Assembly: GCF_016405855.1 (NCBI RefSeq) | Contig: NZ_JAEFCA010000015.1 | Location: 1 to 36,217, forward strand | Length of the DNA: 36,217 nt | Source: Flavobacterium sp. IB48 | GTDB lineage: Bacteria > Bacteroidota > Bacteroidia > Flavobacteriales > Flavobacteriaceae | Direction of reading: 5' to 3' | Part shown: piece after piece, positions 34,601-36,217 of the stretch | How positions within the stretch are numbered: the stretch's first letter is position 1 | Layout: every line of letters begins with the position of its first letter | Program-made: the position numbers and the translations under genes | The notes under the pieces: model-generated | What the model was told of the DNA's origin: nothing | The model's database searches: none | The model's input: the letters and a program-made list of their open reading frames with translations, nothing else

Positions 34601-36217
34601 GTATGCCAGTCAGACGTCAACGGCTGTTTTAAGTACTGGAGTTTCGTATAATCCGTCTCCAATAGCTACAACGACTTATTATGTTAGTGTAAGCGGAGAT
34701 GGAGTTTGTGAAAATGTCATCAACACTAGAAAAGCGGTAGTCGTCAATGTAACTCCTCTAGCTACACAATTGGATTTAACCGCGAATGATCGAACAATTT
34801 GTAATGGTTCATCAGTTTCACTGACAGCTTCGTCGTCTAATGTAGTAAGTCCCGTCTTTAGATGGTATGCCGATCAGACCTCAACAACTGTTCTTAACAC
34901 AGGGCCTTCGTATAATGTTTCACCAATAACCACTACAACTTATTATGTGAGTGTAAGTGGAACAGGAATGTGTGAGAATCTTCCAAATTTTAGAAAAGCG
35001 GTTTCAGCTAATGTAAATCCGCTAGGGCAGGCATCAGATATTACAGCATTAGATGCTATTACCTGCCCTGGACAAACAGTTGCTCTTACTGCTTCTTCAG
35101 CTACGGTTACATCACCTATATTCAGATGGTATGCCGATCAGACAACTACAATAGCCTTAAGTACAGGAGCTTCATACAGTCCGTCTCCAACAGTTACGAC
35201 AACTTATTATGTTAGTGTAAGCGGAACTGGAGTTTGCGAGAATGCTCCAAATACTAGAAAAGCAGTAACAATTTCTATGAATCCGTTGGCAACTGCGGCA
35301 GATATTAACACTACAGATCAGACAATTTGTACAGGTGATGCGGCACTACTAATTGCCACATCTGCAATTGATAGTCCTGTATTTATTTGGTATGAAAGCC
35401 AAACTTCAACGAATCCTCTTTTCGTTGGAGATTATTACGACCCTACACCAACAGTTACGACAACTTATTATGTTAGTGTTAGAGGTACTAATATTTGTGA
35501 TAATGCTATTAATACAAGAAAAGCAGTAACGGTAACGGTAAATTCTCTGGGATTGGCCTCAGACATAACTGCGGCTGATGCCACAATCTGTTCAGGCTCT
35601 TCAGCTTCTTTGACGGCTTCGTCTGCAACAGTCACTACGCCAGTTTTTAGATGGTATGCCGATCAGACAACTACAACAGTCTTAAGCACGGGAGCTTCAT
35701 ACAGCCCTTCGCCAACAGTGACAACTTCCTATTATCTTAGCGTAAGCGGTGACGAGGTTTGCGAAAATCTTCCAAACACGAGAAAAGCGGTGACGGTAAC
35801 GGTAAATTCTTTAGGGCTGGCCTCAGACATCACTGCTGCCGATGCGACAATCTGTTCGGGTTCTTCTGCTTCTTTGACAGCTTCGTCTGCAACAGTCGCT
35901 ACGCCAGTTTTTAGATGGTATGCCGATCAGACAACTACAACAGTCTTAAGCACGGGAGCTTCATACAGCCCTTCGCCAACAGCTACAACTTCCTATTATG
36001 TTAGCGTAAGCGGTGACGGGGTTTGCGAAAATCTTCCAAACACCAGAAAAGCGGTAATGGTAACGGTAAACTCTCTGGGATTGGCTTCAGACATAACAGC
36101 CGCAGACGCGATGATCTGTTCAGGCTCTTCAGCCTCTCTGTCGGCTTCGTCTGCAACAGTCACTACTCCAGTTTTTAGATGGTACGCCGATCAGACAACT
36201 ACAACAGTCTTAAGCAC
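31620..36217 (+). CDS. Giant repeat-rich surface protein (adhesin-like), 3' end outside window
   Basis: Open from ATG 31620 to the window edge without a stop, 1532 codons seen. Signal peptide at residues 1-22 (ending SASA). An N-terminal beta-sandwich region is followed by a GEVED module (DFGDAPDSY at 275, GEVEDY at 431). Next come a CshA-fibril-like repeat (about 460-552, with TIPGEGVW and ISFEPES), one Ig-like CHU_C-associated unit (about 556-629), three BIG2-type Ig repeats of about 79 residues (631-866), and eight tandem 88-residue Ig-like units from 34230, the last cut by the window. Conserved Cys pairs recur in each unit. Such proteins are exported by the T9SS with a C-terminal sorting domain, which would lie outside. 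With the upstream PorP/SprF and OmpA genes it resembles SprB/RemA-type loci for adhesion or gliding; the function is inferred. Confidence 0.92.
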   Translation, partial: MKNKIKIILVLITLLLLTSASAQTNYSFSIADILSSMPNGKRLPDGTIVKAELITTGGATHSTGPSGSGTAGPDIGGLFTGNTLPAYVGDKTPTNFTKIQMANTLNADNGMANNCSASIGFRIYFDRPVESINFLALDIDGVHGTPNGNAEWVTFFGYNGNTFVPYANAVSGGNTQLVNQTINIGASHSWRTLINNSLGTIAGANLPSTITIRRQTPNGGSGTPDDLNHQVLFTPPLSTTHVTDFFLMTGIWSVTAQANVQASGLSPIVITISSDFGDAPDSYKTLLASDGASHGVVGTLSLGNTNFAEPDGLPSVLADASIDDDGVQVIPPLTNNGQNISSYTVAANFNNNTGLPANYVAWIDWNNDGVFQASEGTTATSPAGTLSGSVNLTWNNVALTNTGGHAQTYLRVRVTTEAITTSDSGSSFMNGEVEDYAIGIPATTPDFACFNVGTSSGFINVLANDTSGSTIVPETVGFVNPGTGTNLIIDGFGDIVGITIPGEGVWKANSVGLISFEPESASVINPTPIAYLGRDAQGNISNSALITLTAASIPTNTTTVTEGCFPTTLTATASVPAGQSVVWYDAALAGNIVASPVLSTVGTVTYYAQGNNGSCTSAVRTPVTLAIAAPPNPGTLLGFQNICQGTSTNYVTNGDVGGIWSSSDPTIATVNASGVVTGLMPGVATITYTVAGTGGCSDLSSTRAITIEDAPDSGTLTGNQNICVGGTSAFSSDGAPGGIWESDDLAIATVDVNGVVTGVSRGTTLINYTIVQTGSCSVIPSTISVTIIESNPGTLSGNQNVCVGETTTFTTDGDSGGVWTTDDAGIASVDVNGVITGNATGSTIITYTVNGSSGCPSASTTRTVTVNVNAPATAADITGADTEICPGDNATLSVSSATVINPVFTWYADQTTSTILNNGASYNVSPTVTTTYYVSVKGDATCENDPNTRKPILVTVNALGIASDITAADAIICLGSTASLTASSSTVTNPVFRWYASQTSTAVLSTGVSYNPSPIATTTYYVSVSGDGVCENVINTRKAVVVNVTPLATQLDLTANDRTICNGSSVSLTASSSNVVSPVFRWYADQTSTTVLNTGPSYNVSPITTTTYYVSVSGTGMCENLPNFRKAVSANVNPLGQASDITALDAITCPGQTVALTASSATVTSPIFRWYADQTTTIALSTGASYSPSPTVTTTYYVSVSGTGVCENAPNTRKAVTISMNPLATAADINTTDQTICTGDAALLIATSAIDSPVFIWYESQTSTNPLFVGDYYDPTPTVTTTYYVSVRGTNICDNAINTRKAVTVTVNSLGLASDITAADATICSGSSASLTASSATVTTPVFRWYADQTTTTVLSTGASYSPSPTVTTSYYLSVSGDEVCENLPNTRKAVTVTVNSLGLASDITAADATICSGSSASLTASSATVATPVFRWYADQTTTTVLSTGASYSPSPTATTSYYVSVSGDGVCENLPNTRKAVMVTVNSLGLASDITAADAMICSGSSASLSASSATVTTPVFRWYADQTTTTVLS
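33510..34218 (+). repeat. Three BIG2-type Ig repeats in the adhesin
   Basis: A 237-240 base period: PGTLxGxQNxCxG opens the units at about 33515, 33755 and 33992, each with GGxWxSxDxxIATVxxxGVVTG and ending in a Cys-rich strand. The copies are diverged at the DNA level, so this array is older than the following one. Confidence 0.8.
34230..36217 (+). repeat. Eight tandem 264-bp (88-residue) Ig-like repeats in the adhesin
   Basis: Units begin at about 34230, 34494, 34758, 35022, 35283, 35547, 35811 and 36075 (the last incomplete). Spacing of the conserved Trp codon is 264 bases except one unit of 261. Each unit has the pattern ASDITAADxxIC, then FRWYADQT, then SPTxTTxYYVSVSGxGxCEN and NTRKAV. 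The last three are almost identical at the DNA level over long stretches. The array continues beyond the window. Confidence 0.92.

Noticed and set aside
34230..36217. CRISPR array as explanation of the regular repeats
   Set aside because: The period is 264 bases, there are no short repeats with unique spacers, and the repeats remain in one open reading frame encoding Ig-like domains.

Overview
The window is low-GC, A/T-biased DNA from a Bacteroidota bacterium, most likely a Flavobacterium of the F. johnsoniae type. The evidence is a SusC/SusD pair, a PorP/SprF-type gene linked to the type IX secretion system (T9SS), A-rich translation starts without Shine-Dalgarno sequences, and promoter boxes of the TTG-N17-23-TAnnTTTG type. 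No rRNA, tRNA, CRISPR array or intact insertion sequence was seen.

Layout. (a) 1-3190: a terminator for an off-window gene, a long non-coding stretch, then the catalase-peroxidase katG. (b) 3199-6371: a SpoU/TrmH-type RNA methyltransferase (minus) diverging from a P-type cation ATPase (plus). (c) 6401-23559: a polysaccharide utilization locus (PUL). A cupin/AraC regulator diverges from ten co-directional genes: SusC, SusD, a surface lipoprotein, a clan GH-A hydrolase lipoprotein, a GH26 mannanase lipoprotein, a GH130 phosphorylase, a second GH-A paralogue, a sodium/solute symporter, a GH3 glycosidase and a GH5 mannanase. A strong terminator closes it. The genes are separated by about 25 bp or less or overlap, so this looks like one operon for beta-mannan, probably glucomannan. 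(d) 23599-27868: a GlxA-like AraC regulator diverging from an EthD-like gene, a small hypothetical gene, a DNA glycosylase, a GNAT acetyltransferase and biotin synthase. (e) 27869-36217: a long leader with a possible structured RNA, then a PorP/SprF-like gene, an OmpA-family protein and a very large repetitive surface protein that runs off the window.

How the PUL would work (inference from family roles): the GH26 lipoprotein and possibly the first GH-A lipoprotein cut mannan at the cell surface. SusC/SusD and the third lipoprotein bind and import oligosaccharides. Periplasmic GH5, GH3 and the second GH-A enzyme shorten them. The symporter takes small sugars into the cytoplasm, where GH130, which has no signal peptide, phosphorolyses the mannosyl linkage. 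No 2-epimerase, GH2 mannosidase or alpha-galactosidase lies in the window.

The most notable items are the two GH-A paralogues of unassigned family, the partial adhesin with eight 88-residue repeats whose last copies look recently homogenised, the hairpin-rich leader before the PorP/SprF gene, and a promoter/start arrangement suggesting a leaderless message for the RNA methyltransferase gene.
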